Assembly: GCF_024298965.1 (NCBI RefSeq) | Contig: NZ_CP085193.1 | Span: forward strand, 11,966,001-12,030,000 | Direction of reading: 5' to 3' | Length of the DNA: 64,000 nt | Source: Streptomyces rapamycinicus NRRL 5491 | GTDB taxonomy: Bacteria > Actinomycetota > Actinomycetes > Streptomycetales > Streptomycetaceae | Shown here: positions 23,954 to 33,210 of the stretch, piece by piece | How the letters are laid out: each line of letters starts with the position of its first letter | Position numbering within the stretch: position 1 is the stretch's first letter | Made by a program: the position numbers and the translations under genes | Notes under the pieces: generated by a model | Seen by the model: only the letters and a program-made list of their open reading frames with translations | What the model was told of the DNA's origin: nothing | Databases searched by the model: none

Positions 23954-24018
23954 GGGTGCGCCTGTCCGGCGCGGAGTGCGGCGGCGAGATCGAAGCTAAG
24001 CGCAATAATTGGTGTCGT

Positions 24019-24030
24019 CAACAGTTGTTG
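24019..24030. promoter_or_regulatory. Inverted repeat between SDR operon and divergent MarR gene
   Basis: CAACA-GT-TGTTG, perfect 5-base arms, inside an AT-richer stretch between the two divergent starts. It is a candidate operator for the neighbouring MarR protein (inference). Confidence 0.5.
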
Positions 24031-24047
24031 TTCGCCTCGGGTGCGCC

Positions 24048-24608
24048 ATGCTGGACTCTGCACACGAGACCCACCCTCCGGGGGAGAGCCGAGACCGGCG
24101 CCCCGGGGCCGAGACCAGGGAGCCCACCATCGCCCGCCGGCACACCGACACCCCGCCCCCCATCGACGCGGACGAACCGTGGATGCGGGCGCTGCACGCG
24201 GACACGGGCTATCTGCTGTACCGCCTCGGTCTGCGCTCCGGTCAGCTGTTCAACACCTTCCTCCAGGAGTCGGGGCTGCGGCTGCGGCACTACGCCGTGC
24301 TGCGCTACCTCGCCACCTGTGAGGGCGCGTTGCAGCGAGAGCTCAGCGCCCGGCTCGGTTATGACCCGAGCGCGATCGTCGGCCTGGTGGACGACCTGGA
24401 GAAGCTGGGCTTCGCCGAGCGCCGCCCCGCCCCCGACGACCGCCGCAGCCGCATCGTCGTCCTCACCGAGGACGGCCGCGCGTTCCTCCGCGGCACGCAC
24501 CAGGCGGGCAGGCGGGTGACCGACGAACTGCTCACCCCGCTCGCCCCCGCCGAACGGGAGACGCTGCACACGCTCCTGGTGCGCGTCGCCGGGAACGGGC
24601 TCGCCTGA
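24048..24608 (+). CDS. MarR-family regulator of the SDR/FadD/MaoC operon
   Basis: Winged-helix regulator. Core: LRLRHYAVLRYLATCEGALQRELSARLGYDPSAIVGLVDDLEKLGFAERRPAPDDRRSRIVVLTEDG. ATG at 24048 (MLDSAHE) is chosen because it follows the palindrome; the frame is open upstream to about 24009, so the start is uncertain. About 40 residues before the core are polar and probably disordered. Divergent orientation implies autoregulation and control of the minus-strand operon. Confidence 0.83.
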   Translation: MLDSAHETHPPGESRDRRPGAETREPTIARRHTDTPPPIDADEPWMRALHADTGYLLYRLGLRSGQLFNTFLQESGLRLRHYAVLRYLATCEGALQRELSARLGYDPSAIVGLVDDLEKLGFAERRPAPDDRRSRIVVLTEDGRAFLRGTHQAGRRVTDELLTPLAPAERETLHTLLVRVAGNGLA

Positions 24609-24682
24609 CCCGCCGGACGGCCGGCGACAACCGCCGCCGGGTGCCGGCTGCCGCGTGTGCGGGGGCCTCGTAATGTATGCGT

Positions 24683-25501
24683 GTGACCGGTCCAGCCCTC
24701 CGCCCCCAGTCCCTCCTGCTCAGCTTCCTCGGTGACGAAGTGCTGGGCCGCGGGGTGTGCGTGTACACGGGGAGCGTCATCGAGGTGTTCCGGCGCGCCG
24801 GAGTCGGAGAGCAGGCCACCCGGTCCACCCTCACCCGCATGGTCGGCCGTGGCCTGCTGAGTCGCCGGCGTGAGGGCCGGCGGACCTACATCGGCCTCAC
24901 CGGCCGCTCGGAGGCGATCCTCCGTGACGGTGAGCGGCGCATCTGGAAGACGGGCGCGGTCAACCGCGAATGGGACGGCACCTGGACCCTGCTCGGCTTC
25001 TCACTCCCGGAGTCCTGGCAGCGCCAGCGGCACGATCTGCGCTCCCAGCTGACCTGGGCGGGCTTCGGCGCGCTGTTCAGCGGACTGTGGATCGCGCCGG
25101 GCGAGGTCGACGTCTCCGAGATCGTCGCCGAGCTGGGCCTGGCCGCGCATGTGAAGGTCTTCCGCGCCCACGCGGACGCCGGCATGGACATCGCCGAGAT
25201 GGTCGACGACACCTGGGACCTGCGCGCACTGGGCGCCGGTTACCGGGACTTCGACGCGTCCTGGCGGCCGTACGCCTCGGGTGGGGTGGACCCGGCCGGA
25301 GAGGACGCCCTCGCGCTGCGTCTCCGATTGACCGCCGAGTGGCTCCAGGTCATCCGCAGCGATCCCCGGTTGCCCGTACGGCATCTGCCGGAGGACTGGC
25401 CTGCGGCCGGGGCGGAGGAGACGTTCCGCGCGGTCCACGGCCTGTTGGAGGCGCCCGCCCGGGACGCGGCGCGCCGGTCGATCGAAACCGTTCCGGCGTA
25501 G
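24683..25501 (+). CDS. PaaX-family transcriptional regulator
   Basis: A PaaX-like repressor of about 272 residues. The N-terminal winged helix is QSLLLSFLGDEVLGRG...VGEQATRSTLTRMVGRGLLSRRREGRRTYIGLTGR; the PaaX central domain follows (WDGTWTLLGFSLPESWQRQRHDLRSQLTWAGFG), with C-terminal domain FDASWRPY. The best-studied PaaX senses phenylacetyl-CoA. TAATGT at 24671-24676 is 6 bases before GTG 24683, suggesting a leaderless start there; ATG 24677 is the alternative. Its operon partner is not obvious; the CoA-ligase operon to the left or the secreted hydrolase to the right are candidates. Confidence 0.88.
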   Translation: MTGPALRPQSLLLSFLGDEVLGRGVCVYTGSVIEVFRRAGVGEQATRSTLTRMVGRGLLSRRREGRRTYIGLTGRSEAILRDGERRIWKTGAVNREWDGTWTLLGFSLPESWQRQRHDLRSQLTWAGFGALFSGLWIAPGEVDVSEIVAELGLAAHVKVFRAHADAGMDIAEMVDDTWDLRALGAGYRDFDASWRPYASGGVDPAGEDALALRLRLTAEWLQVIRSDPRLPVRHLPEDWPAAGAEETFRAVHGLLEAPARDAARRSIETVPA

Positions 25502-25664
25502 CCGTCCGCACACGCGCCACGCCAGGGCACGCTCTCAGGCGAAATTGTGCATTGCGTTGACGGCTGCAAGAAATCAGCCCTACATTCCTCCACACCTTCA
25601 TTCAGCGCGCTGAGCACGCGCCCCGGGTTCCCCGCTCCGCAGCCGCCCACAAGGAGCCACTTCC

Positions 25665-27047
25665 ATGTCCGCTCGCACCCGTCCGCGCATCGCCCTGGCC
25701 GCCCTGGCGTCCGTCGTCCTCGCAGCCCTTCCCTGGTCAGCCGCCCGGGCGGACCCGACGGCCACCGCCCACCTCACCGGCACCCTCGCCGACGGCGCCA
25801 CCTGGATCGCGGACGTCCCCGACCGCTGGAACGGCACTCTGCTGCTGTTCAGCCACGGCTTCGGCCCCACCGTCGCCCAGGACGCCCCCTCCGACGCGGT
25901 ACGCACCGAGTTGCTCTCCGAGGGCTATGCGATGGCCGGTTCGTCGTACGACCCCCATGGCTCGATGTGGGCCCTGAACAGCGCGGAAGCCGATCAGTTC
26001 GCCACGCTCGACGCCGTCGCCGCGAAGATCGGCACCCCGCGGCGCACCCTGGCCGTCGGCCAGTCCATGGGCGGACTCGTCAACGCGCAGATCGCCCGCG
26101 ACGGCGCCGGCCGTGTCGACGGCGCGCTCGGCCTGTGCGGCCTGGTCGCGGGCGGCACCGACCTGGACAACTACCAACTCGACGCCGAGTACACCATCTC
26201 CCGGCTGCTCCTGCCGGGGCAGGACGTCGGTCTGGTGCGCTTCGGCTCCGCCGAGGACGCGGCCGCCACCGCCGGGAAGCTCACCGACGCCGTCACCGCC
26301 GCGCAGGCCACTCCGCGGGGCCGGGCCCGGATCGCGCTGGCCGCGGCCTTCCTCAACCTGCCCGCCTGGGCGCCCGGAAGGGACCGGCCCGCCCCGGCCG
26401 ACTGGGCGGGCCAGGAGGAGCAGCAGTACACATGGTTCGCGCAAGGCATCCTGTCGTTCGTCGAGGGCGGCCGGTTCGCCATGGAGCAGTCCGTCGGTGG
26501 CAACAACTCCTGGAACCGGGGCGTCGACTACGCCCGCCTGCTCGCCGGATCCGCTCACGCCCCGCAGGTCCGCGCGCTGTACCGGACGGCCGGACTCGAC
26601 CTGCGGGCCGACCTGACGTCCCTGACCCGGGGTGCCTCGATCGCCGCCGACCCCGCCGCGGTCCGTACCGCGCGGCGCACCTCGTCCGCCGGTCAGGGCC
26701 TCGGCGTACCACTGCTGGACGTGCACACGATCGCCGACAACCTCGTACCCGCGGAGCAGGAACGGCGGTTCGGCGACCGGGTGCGCACGGCCGGGGGCGG
26801 CGCGCTGCTGCGGCAGGCCTACGTCACACGACAGGGCCACTGCGCGTTCACCACCGCCGAGACCGTGGCCGCCCTGCACGCACTCGAACACCGCGTCGTC
26901 ACCGGCCGCTGGGACGACGCCGCGACCCCGGCCGCGCTGCAGCGGTCCGCCACCGCGCTCGGCCTGGACGGGGCGGCGTACGCCCCGTACCGCCCGGCAC
27001 GTCTGACGGTCGGCCGCGATCGCCCGGCGCCTCCCGTCCGCCACTGA
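25665..27047 (+). CDS. Secreted alpha/beta hydrolase
   Basis: Exported serine hydrolase of 460 residues. The signal peptide is basic then hydrophobic (RIALAALASVVLAALPWSAARA). The nucleophile elbow is AVGQSMGGL (GxSxG), the oxyanion region LLLFSHGFGP, and the catalytic His lies in RQGHCAFT. The Asp is probably in VPLLDVHTIADNLVP. It likely cleaves small esters or oligomers outside the cell. Start ATG 25665 follows AAGGAG. The MFS exporter gene begins 15 bases later, so both belong to one transcript. Confidence 0.82.
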   Translation: MSARTRPRIALAALASVVLAALPWSAARADPTATAHLTGTLADGATWIADVPDRWNGTLLLFSHGFGPTVAQDAPSDAVRTELLSEGYAMAGSSYDPHGSMWALNSAEADQFATLDAVAAKIGTPRRTLAVGQSMGGLVNAQIARDGAGRVDGALGLCGLVAGGTDLDNYQLDAEYTISRLLLPGQDVGLVRFGSAEDAAATAGKLTDAVTAAQATPRGRARIALAAAFLNLPAWAPGRDRPAPADWAGQEEQQYTWFAQGILSFVEGGRFAMEQSVGGNNSWNRGVDYARLLAGSAHAPQVRALYRTAGLDLRADLTSLTRGASIAADPAAVRTARRTSSAGQGLGVPLLDVHTIADNLVPAEQERRFGDRVRTAGGGALLRQAYVTRQGHCAFTTAETVAALHALEHRVVTGRWDDAATPAALQRSATALGLDGAAYAPYRPARLTVGRDRPAPPVRH

Positions 27048-27062
27048 CGTTGGGACCCTCGC

Positions 27063-28691
27063 ATGTCCGACGCATCCGCCTCTTCTCCGTCCGCATCCCC
27101 TTCCGCATCCCCGGTCCCGCGTCTCCCGCTGGGTACGCTCGTCGCCGGCTGTCTCGCCGTCTGCCTCGCCCAGATCGGCCTCGCGATACCGGCCACCCTC
27201 AATGGCCTGTTCCAGGAACACCTCCACCCCGTCGGCGCCCAACTCACCTGGATCTCCGACGCGTTCCTGTTGCCCGTCACCGTCCTCGAACTCTCCTTCG
27301 GCGTGCTGGGCGACCTCTTCGGCCGCAAACGGCTGCTCGTCGGCGGGGCCGCGCTGGTGTGCGCGGGCGAGGTCGTCGCCGCGAGCGCGTCCGGCATCCA
27401 TCAGCTGTGGGCGGGGCAGGCGCTGGCCGGTCTCGGCGCCGCCGCGCTCTTCCCCACCTCGCTCGCCATGATCGCGGCCGGTACGCACACCGGTGCCCAG
27501 CGGGCCCGCGTCATCGCCCTCTGGGCCTCCAGTCTGTCCGCGGGCGGCTTCCTCGCGCCGCTGCTCGGCGGCATCACCGGCACCTACGGCTCGTGGCGCT
27601 CGGCGTTCGTGGTGGTCGCCGTGCTGGCCGCGGTCAGCGCCCTGGTGAGCCTGTGGCTCGCCGCCAACTCCCGGGCCCCAGAGGGACGTTCACTCGACAT
27701 CGGCGGCCAGGTCACCATCGGCGTCGGTCTGTTCGCCCTGCTGTACGCCGTCATCCAGGGGCCGGCCGACGGCTGGGGATCGACCCCCGTGGTCGTGGCG
27801 TTCGTGATCGCCGCGGTGTTCCTGGGCCTGTTCGTGGCCGCGGAGTGCCGGGCCCGCTCGCCCCTCCTGCGCCTGGATCTGTTCCGCAACCGTTCCTTCG
27901 CGATCGCGTCGGTCGTCGCGGTGGTGGGCATGTTCAGCTTCCTGGGCACGGCCTACGCGGCGAGCATCCGGCTCGGCCCCATCCAGCACCAGAGCCCGAT
28001 GCGCACCGCCTTCGCGTTCCTGCTGCTCAACGGCATCACCCCGGTGCTCACCCCGCTGACCTCCCGGCTGCTGAACCGGCTGCCCGCACGGGCGCTGCTC
28101 ACCTCCGGGCTGGCACTGATCGCCGTGGGCGACTTCCTGGCCGCCGGGCTCGACGTCGGCGACCGGAGCCTGGCCTCGCTGATCCTGCCGCTCGGCCTGG
28201 TCGGCATCGGCTTCGCCTTCACGGTGTCGTCCATCACCGCGACCGCGGTCAACACGGTGCCGCTGCCGCTCGCGGGCATGGCCAGCGCGGCCACCAACCT
28301 GCTGCGCGACTTCGGCTTCACCCTCGGCCCCGCGGTCATCGGCGCCGTCGCACTGAGCCAGGCGACGTCCCGGGTGACCTCGTCGCTGGCCACCTCGTCG
28401 TCCCTGACCGCGGAGTCGAAGGCGGCGGCGCACGACGTGCTGAGGGAGGGCGGCCCCCTCGCCCTGAACTCCGTCCCCGCCACCTCCCCGCCGGGCGCGG
28501 CCCGCGCACACGCCCTCGACGCCCTCGGCCACGGCTACGCGATCGGCTTCGTGGTGTGCGGCTCGGCCGCCGTGTTCTCGGCGCTGCTGGTGGTGACGGC
28601 CCTGCGGGGGCACACGGCGGAGAAGAGCGCGCCGCGAGCGGAGGACGGTGTGCGACCGTGGCCCGCCGGAGAGTCTCAGGCAGCCGGTTGA
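27063..28691 (+). CDS. MFS transporter, DHA2/EmrB-QacA type
   Basis: Polytopic membrane protein of 542 residues with up to 14 hydrophobic helices. A Ser/Pro-rich N-terminus precedes the first helix. The A motif between helices 2 and 3 is GVLGDLFGRKRLLV; motif C-like AGGFLAPLLGGITG lies in helix 5. The family exports drugs and small organic molecules by proton antiport. It follows the secreted hydrolase gene by 15 bases. Its 3' end overlaps the convergent VOC fragment by 16 bases. Confidence 0.88.
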   Translation: MSDASASSPSASPSASPVPRLPLGTLVAGCLAVCLAQIGLAIPATLNGLFQEHLHPVGAQLTWISDAFLLPVTVLELSFGVLGDLFGRKRLLVGGAALVCAGEVVAASASGIHQLWAGQALAGLGAAALFPTSLAMIAAGTHTGAQRARVIALWASSLSAGGFLAPLLGGITGTYGSWRSAFVVVAVLAAVSALVSLWLAANSRAPEGRSLDIGGQVTIGVGLFALLYAVIQGPADGWGSTPVVVAFVIAAVFLGLFVAAECRARSPLLRLDLFRNRSFAIASVVAVVGMFSFLGTAYAASIRLGPIQHQSPMRTAFAFLLLNGITPVLTPLTSRLLNRLPARALLTSGLALIAVGDFLAAGLDVGDRSLASLILPLGLVGIGFAFTVSSITATAVNTVPLPLAGMASAATNLLRDFGFTLGPAVIGAVALSQATSRVTSSLATSSSLTAESKAAAHDVLREGGPLALNSVPATSPPGAARAHALDALGHGYAIGFVVCGSAAVFSALLVVTALRGHTAEKSAPRAEDGVRPWPAGESQAAG

Positions 28692-29014
28692 GTGAAGCGG
28701 ATGCGGTTGCCGAACGGGTCACGCAGGCCGCAGTCGATCCCGTACGGGCGCTCAGTGGGTTCCTCGGTGAACTCCACGCCTTGCGCCAGCAGGGTCTCGT
28801 AGGTCTTGCGGCAGTCGGGGGTGGTCAAGATCAGCCAGCCGCCCATCACCCCCCTGGTCACCAGCTCACGGACCTGCTCCGCCGTCTCCTCCGACATCGC
28901 CGGGGCGCCCGGCTTCTCCAGCAGGATCTGCCGCTCGGGGTGACCGGGATCGCTGACGGCGAGCCAGCGCATGAAGCCCAGGCGTGGGGGAGATCGGCGA
29001 AGGAGCTCATGCAC
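28676..29014 (-). pseudogene. VOC/glyoxalase-fold protein lacking the first beta-alpha module
   Basis: The C-terminal 100 residues match a vicinal-oxygen-chelate protein: FMRWLAVSDPGHPERQILLEKPGA, GGWLILTTPDCRKTYETLLAQGVEF and the ending YGIDCGLRDPFGNRIRFTQP. A complete family member has about 40 more N-terminal residues with the first metal/ligand residue (H..FYRD.LGF). Those are absent; the frame runs straight into the preceding RraA-like gene with an 8-base overlap. It is probably a non-functional remnant, although a shortened domain could still dimerise. Confidence 0.65.
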
Positions 29015-29648
29015 GGGCCTCCTGGTTCTGGTGTTCCTGGTGGGCGGACCGCCACGCCTCGTATGCCCGCAGCGTCTCGGCGCTGGGCGGGTAGGTGCCC
29101 CACAGCGGTTCCCCGTCCCGCACCCGCTGGTGCAGCCATGCCTCCAGCCGCTCCTGCTCGACGGAGGGCCGGGCTATCCCGGCGGCGAGGGACCGGGGCA
29201 CGACGATGACCCCGTCGCGGTCGCCCACGAGGATGTCTCCGGGGTGGACCGCGACATTCGCGCAGGCGATGGGCGCGTTGAGGTCGGCCACGTGGAAGGC
29301 GGCCGGCCTGGTGGTGGCCGTGGTGGCACGGGCGTAGGCCGGAAAGCCGAGTGCGGCGATCGCGGCGCCGTCCCGGAACGCCCCGTCGGTGACGAAGTCG
29401 GCCGCGCCGCGCTTCATGGCCCGGGTCAGGAGCATGTCGCCGGCCGACGCCGCCGAGGTGTCGTTGCGGCTGTCGACGACGAGCACCTGGCGGGGTCCGA
29501 CGCTCTCGACCGCCTCCCACTGAAGGACGTTTCCGGTCCGGTAGGGGTCGCCCACCGGGTCGATGTCCTCGCGGGAGGGGATGAAGCGCATGGTGAACGC
29601 CTCTCCCACGAACCCGCGGAAGCCGTCGCCGACGGGGGAGAGCCCCAC
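29007..29648 (-). pseudogene. RraA/HMG-aldolase-like protein, N-terminally truncated
   Basis: A 213-residue frame of the RraA-like family (4-hydroxy-4-methyl-2-oxoglutarate aldolases, demethylmenaquinone-methyltransferase-like). Recognised parts are GEAFTMRF, VLVVDSRNDTSAASAGDMLLTRAMKRGAADFVTDGAFRDG and VHPGDILVGDRDGVIVVPRS (metal/substrate loop with RD). Family members begin with another 25-50 residues containing a DAL.LG helix; here resemblance stops near 29665, where divergent DNA of an enolase-superfamily gene begins. The catalytic region is intact, so residual function is possible if a GTG at 29648 is used. Confidence 0.6.
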
Positions 29649-29671
29649 CAGGCACGGCTGCCGGATCCCGC

Positions 29672-30330
29672 GTGCTGGAGAACATCGACCTCGCCCGGGC
29701 CCGCGGCGTCGGCGGCATCAAACTCAAGGTCGGCTCACCGGACCCGGCCGTCGACCTCAAGCGGGTCGAGGCGGTCCGCGAACACCTCGGCGACGGCGTT
29801 CCGCTGATGGTCGACGCCAACCAGCAGTGGGACCGGATCACCGCCACCCGTGCCGGCCGGGTGCTGGAGAGGTTCAACCTCACCTGGATCGAGGAACCTC
29901 TCGACGCCTACGACGCCGAGGGGCATGCCGCGCTCGCGGCGACGCTGGACACCCCGGTCGCCACCGGTGAGATGCTGACCAGCGTCGGCGAGCACGCGGC
30001 GCTCATCGAGGCGGGCTCCTCCGACTTCGTACAGCCCGACGCGCCGCGGGTGGGCGGCATCACCCCGTTCCTGCGGATCTCCGCCCTCGCGGACTACAAC
30101 GGCCGTGCCCTGGCACCGCACTTCGTGATGGAGATCCACCTCCATCTGTCCGCCGCCTATCCGCGCACGGCCTGGGTGGAGCACTTCGAGTGGCTGGAGC
30201 CGATGTTCAACGAGCGCCTCGAGCTGAGGGACGGCCGCATGGTCCTCCCGAACCGTGGTGGGCTCGGCCTCTCCCTCAGCGAGCAGGCCGCCGCGTGGAC
30301 CAGGGAGGCGGCGGTCTTCGCAGCGGCCCC
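29672..30330 (+). pseudogene. Enolase-superfamily dehydratase/racemase C-terminal fragment
   Basis: The frame carries the barrel domain of a mandelate racemase/galactarate-dehydratase-like enzyme: GGIKLKVGSPD (KxK catalytic lysines), LMVDANQQWD (metal Asp), WIEEPLDAYD (metal Glu), VATGEMLTS, then the DFVQPDAPRVGGI and LAPHFVMEIH segments. The N-terminal capping domain (about 120 residues) is missing: readable homology begins at MLENIDLARARGVGG, just right of the truncated RraA-like gene. After about 30330 the frame continues as Arg/Pro-rich sequence to 30526, antisense to the MFS gene. It is inactive without its capping domain. Confidence 0.7.
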
Positions 30331-30386
30331 CGGTGACCGCCGCCACCCGCGAGGTGCCCTTCCTCGGCGCCATGTGACCGGCGCGC

Positions 30387-31751
30387 TCACGCCGAGGGCC
30401 GCTGCCCGGACGTCGAGGCGAGGTCGGTGTCGAGCAGCGACTCCGTGCTGGTCTCCGGTGCCCACACCCAGCAGACCAGTCCGCCGACGAGGAGAATCAC
30501 CACGCATCCGACGAGGGCGGTGTTGATGCCGTGGCCCGCCTCGACGACGGGGAGCAGGAAGGTGCTGGCGGCCGATCCGAGCCGGCTGGCGGCCGTCGCG
30601 ATGCCCACGCCCGAGGCCCGCAGATCGGTGGGGAACAGCTCCGGTGGGTAGACGAACTCCAGGTTCACCGCGGCCGACATGAGGAAGGCGAAGGCGGCGA
30701 ACAGTCCGATGACGACGATGGCGGACGCGCCCGCGTCGGCGAACAGGATGAGCACGGTGAGCAGTGCCGCGCCGATGAAGAAGGTTCCCACCAGGAACCG
30801 GCGGCGGCTGATGCGGTCGATCAGCATCAGGCCGACCACGGCCCCGATGAGCAGGAACACGTTGTAGAGAGCTCCGGCGCCCATCTTGCTGGTGACGCCG
30901 AGGGCCTCCATCACCTGGGAGGAGAAGGTGCCGAGCGCGAAGAAGGGGATGACCTGACAGACGTAGAAGAGTGCGCCCACGGCGGTCCGCCTGCGGTAGG
31001 CGGGTCCGAAGAGGGCCGTGAGGCCGCGGTGTCGGCTCAGCGGGGGAGCGGTGGGTGGAAGGACACCCGGGCCGAGGTGGCGGCGGACGACATCGGCGGC
31101 TTCGGCGTTCCGCTGATGCCTGGCGAGCCAGAGCGGGGACTCGGGCACTCCCAGGCGGAAGCCGAAGACGAGCAGGGCCGGGAGGGCGCTGATGGCGAGC
31201 ATGTACCGCCAGGCGTCGTCCCCGTGTCCGGTCAGCAGGAAACCGATGAGATACGCGAAGACGTAACCGGCGGCCCAGGCGACGGCCAGCAGACTCATGA
31301 GGCGGCCGCGGAACTTGCGCGGTGAGTGCTCGGTGACGAGGGACTTGCTCACGACGTAGTCGGCGCCGAGCACGAGTCCGAGGAGCAGCCGCAGGGTCAG
31401 AAGCTGTCCGGGGGTCTGCACGAAGAACTGAAGGAGCGACAGAACGGCGAAGAAGAGCATGTCCCAGCCGAAGATCCATCTGCGGCCGATCCGGTCCGCG
31501 ACCGGGCCCACGGCGATGGCACCGGCGAACAGGCCGGTCAGGGTCGCCGCGCCCAGCGCGCCGGTCCACAGCGGAGTGAGCCCGAGGGTGTCGCCGGCCG
31601 CGGCGATGACGATGCCGATGATGCCGAGGATGAACCCGTCGCTGAACTGGCCGCCCGTCCCGGCGACGGCGATCCTGATGTGGAAACGCGTGAGCGGGGC
31701 GTCGTCGTAGGCGATGGACGCGGGCTGGGTGGGGGAGAGGGGAGTGGTCAT
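30387..31751 (-). CDS. MFS transporter, sugar-porter/metabolite:H+ symporter-like
   Basis: Twelve-helix transporter of about 454 residues. Motif A-like GPVADRIGRRWIFG lies between helices 2 and 3; VLGADYVVSKSLVTEHSPRKFRGRL in the middle and VYPPELFPTDLRASGVG before helix 11 are typical of sugar-porter/aromatic- or organic-acid symporters. ATG 31751 has GGAGG upstream and overlaps the aspartase stop (ATGA). Together they look like uptake and deamination of an amino-dicarboxylate or a related acid. Confidence 0.88.
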   Translation of the reverse strand: MTTPLSPTQPASIAYDDAPLTRFHIRIAVAGTGGQFSDGFILGIIGIVIAAAGDTLGLTPLWTGALGAATLTGLFAGAIAVGPVADRIGRRWIFGWDMLFFAVLSLLQFFVQTPGQLLTLRLLLGLVLGADYVVSKSLVTEHSPRKFRGRLMSLLAVAWAAGYVFAYLIGFLLTGHGDDAWRYMLAISALPALLVFGFRLGVPESPLWLARHQRNAEAADVVRRHLGPGVLPPTAPPLSRHRGLTALFGPAYRRRTAVGALFYVCQVIPFFALGTFSSQVMEALGVTSKMGAGALYNVFLLIGAVVGLMLIDRISRRRFLVGTFFIGAALLTVLILFADAGASAIVVIGLFAAFAFLMSAAVNLEFVYPPELFPTDLRASGVGIATAASRLGSAASTFLLPVVEAGHGINTALVGCVVILLVGGLVCWVWAPETSTESLLDTDLASTSGQRPSA

Positions 31752-33022
31752 CGTGCCGTTCCTCCATCGCTTCCGCCCGCCCGCAGTTCGGCGGTGGCCG
31801 GCTCGTAGCCGCGGGTCGCCGCCATCTCGACCCACCGGTCGAGCGCCCCGGCGAGGTTGCGCTCGCGGTGGGGGCCGTTCCAGTCCAGACCGAGGACGCA
31901 GCGCTCGGTGAAGGTCGTGGCGGCCGCGGCCAGGTCGTCGAAGATGTTGCTCAGGGCGTCGAGGATCACCGGTTCCATGACGTTGAGTTCGAGTTCACCG
32001 GCGGCGACGGCGCACTCAACGGTGTGGGCGCTTCCCCTGACGCGATAGCTGAGCTGCATCACATACTCCGGTATCACCGGATTGACCTTGGCCGGCATGA
32101 TGGAGGATCCGGCCTGGACCGCCGGGATCGTCAGCTCGCCGAACCCGCCCCGCGGCCCGGAGGACAGCAGCCGGACATCGGCGGCGATCTTCGCCATGGT
32201 GATCGCCGCCCGCGCGCCCGCCGAGGCGATCCGGGCGTAGGGATCGAAATGCGCCAGGCTGTCGTACGGGTTCCCGGACGCGCTGATGGGCAGCCCCGTG
32301 AGCCGCGCCAGTTCCCCGGCGCAGCGTTCCGCGAAGCGGGCGGGCGCGCCGATCCCGGTACCCACCGCCGTCGCTCCGATCGGAACGGTGGTCAGAGCAT
32401 GGGTGGCCGCATCGAGGATGCCGGTCGTACGGCGGACGGCCGCCGCCTGTGCCCGGTGGGTGTCACCGGCGGTCAGCGTGACCGCGTCCTGGAGACATGT
32501 ACGGCCCAGGCGAGGAGTCGTCTCGAACTCGGCCGCCTTCGACTCCAAGGCGTCCGCGAGCCGGTTCAGAGCGGCCACCGGCGCGTCGGCCTGGCTCAGC
32601 AGCGCGAGCGCCATGGCGGTCGGATAGGTGTCGTTGGTGGACTGGGACGCGTTCACATGGTCATTGGGATGGACCATGGATCCGGCCAGCTCACCGGCGC
32701 GTGCCGCGATCACCTCATTGACGTTCATGTTGGCGGTGGTCCCGCCGCCACCGTGCACCAGCGCGGTGGGGAAGTGGTCGGCGTGCTCGCCGTCGAGGAT
32801 CTCCTGACACGCCTTGGTGATGGCGTCGCAGCGCTGTTCGTCCAGCACACCGAGGGCCTGGTTGGCGCGCGCCGCGGCCAGCTTCACCTGGGCGTATCCG
32901 CGCACCAGGGGCGGGAAGTCGCCGAAGGTGCGGCCACGGGACGGGAAGTTGTCCATGGCCAGCTCGGTCTGCGCTCCGTACAGGGGCGCCCACGTCGAAT
33001 CCGGATGGATGCCGGTGCTCAC
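31748..33022 (-). CDS. Aspartate ammonia-lyase/fumarase superfamily lyase
   Basis: Cytosolic tetrameric lyase of about 424 residues. It has the superfamily signature GSSIMPAKVNP with the flexible catalytic Ser, the region VHPNDHVNASQSTNDTYPTAM and GGGGTTANMNVNEVI. It eliminates ammonia (or another leaving group) from an aspartate-like substrate to give a fumarate. GTG at 33022 (VSTGIHPDSTW) has GGAG upstream and is preferred to ATG 33055. It forms a two-gene operon with the MFS transporter and is divergent from an IclR gene. Confidence 0.85.
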   Translation of the reverse strand: MSTGIHPDSTWAPLYGAQTELAMDNFPSRGRTFGDFPPLVRGYAQVKLAAARANQALGVLDEQRCDAITKACQEILDGEHADHFPTALVHGGGGTTANMNVNEVIAARAGELAGSMVHPNDHVNASQSTNDTYPTAMALALLSQADAPVAALNRLADALESKAAEFETTPRLGRTCLQDAVTLTAGDTHRAQAAAVRRTTGILDAATHALTTVPIGATAVGTGIGAPARFAERCAGELARLTGLPISASGNPYDSLAHFDPYARIASAGARAAITMAKIAADVRLLSSGPRGGFGELTIPAVQAGSSIMPAKVNPVIPEYVMQLSYRVRGSAHTVECAVAAGELELNVMEPVILDALSNIFDDLAAAATTFTERCVLGLDWNGPHRERNLAGALDRWVEMAATRGYEPATAELRAGGSDGGTAR

Positions 33023-33174
33023 AAACTGCTCCGTTCTTCGGGGAGAGGGTTCCATTACCGCGTCTGCGGTGCGCGTCACCCTAGGCACCGATATGCGGCC
33101 TGAACAGGGACGATGCTCTCTCAGCAACAACCTTGTGGCATCGTGGCAGGTGGGATAGAAAAGCGATGACCGTA

Positions 33175-33190
33175 TGTTGCTGTGGCAACA
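33175..33190. promoter_or_regulatory. Palindrome upstream of the IclR gene
   Basis: TGTTGC-TGTG-GCAACA, perfect 6-base arms with 4-base spacer, 20 bases before the IclR start and in the divergent region facing the aspartase operon. A related but imperfect GCAACAACCTTGTGGC lies at 33124-33139. These are candidate IclR operators. Confidence 0.6.
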
Positions 33191-33210
33191 ACAAGTGGAA
33201 GGTGGCGGGT

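Noticed and set aside
25547..29209. A 1220-codon plus-strand frame
   Set aside because: It overlaps the secreted hydrolase and MFS genes in a different frame and reads as Arg/Pro-rich noise.
33133..33210. Upstream start for the IclR gene adding about 26 residues
   Set aside because: It would translate the TGTTGC/GCAACA palindrome and gives a Trp/Cys-rich extension unlike family members; ATG 33211 has its own ribosome site.
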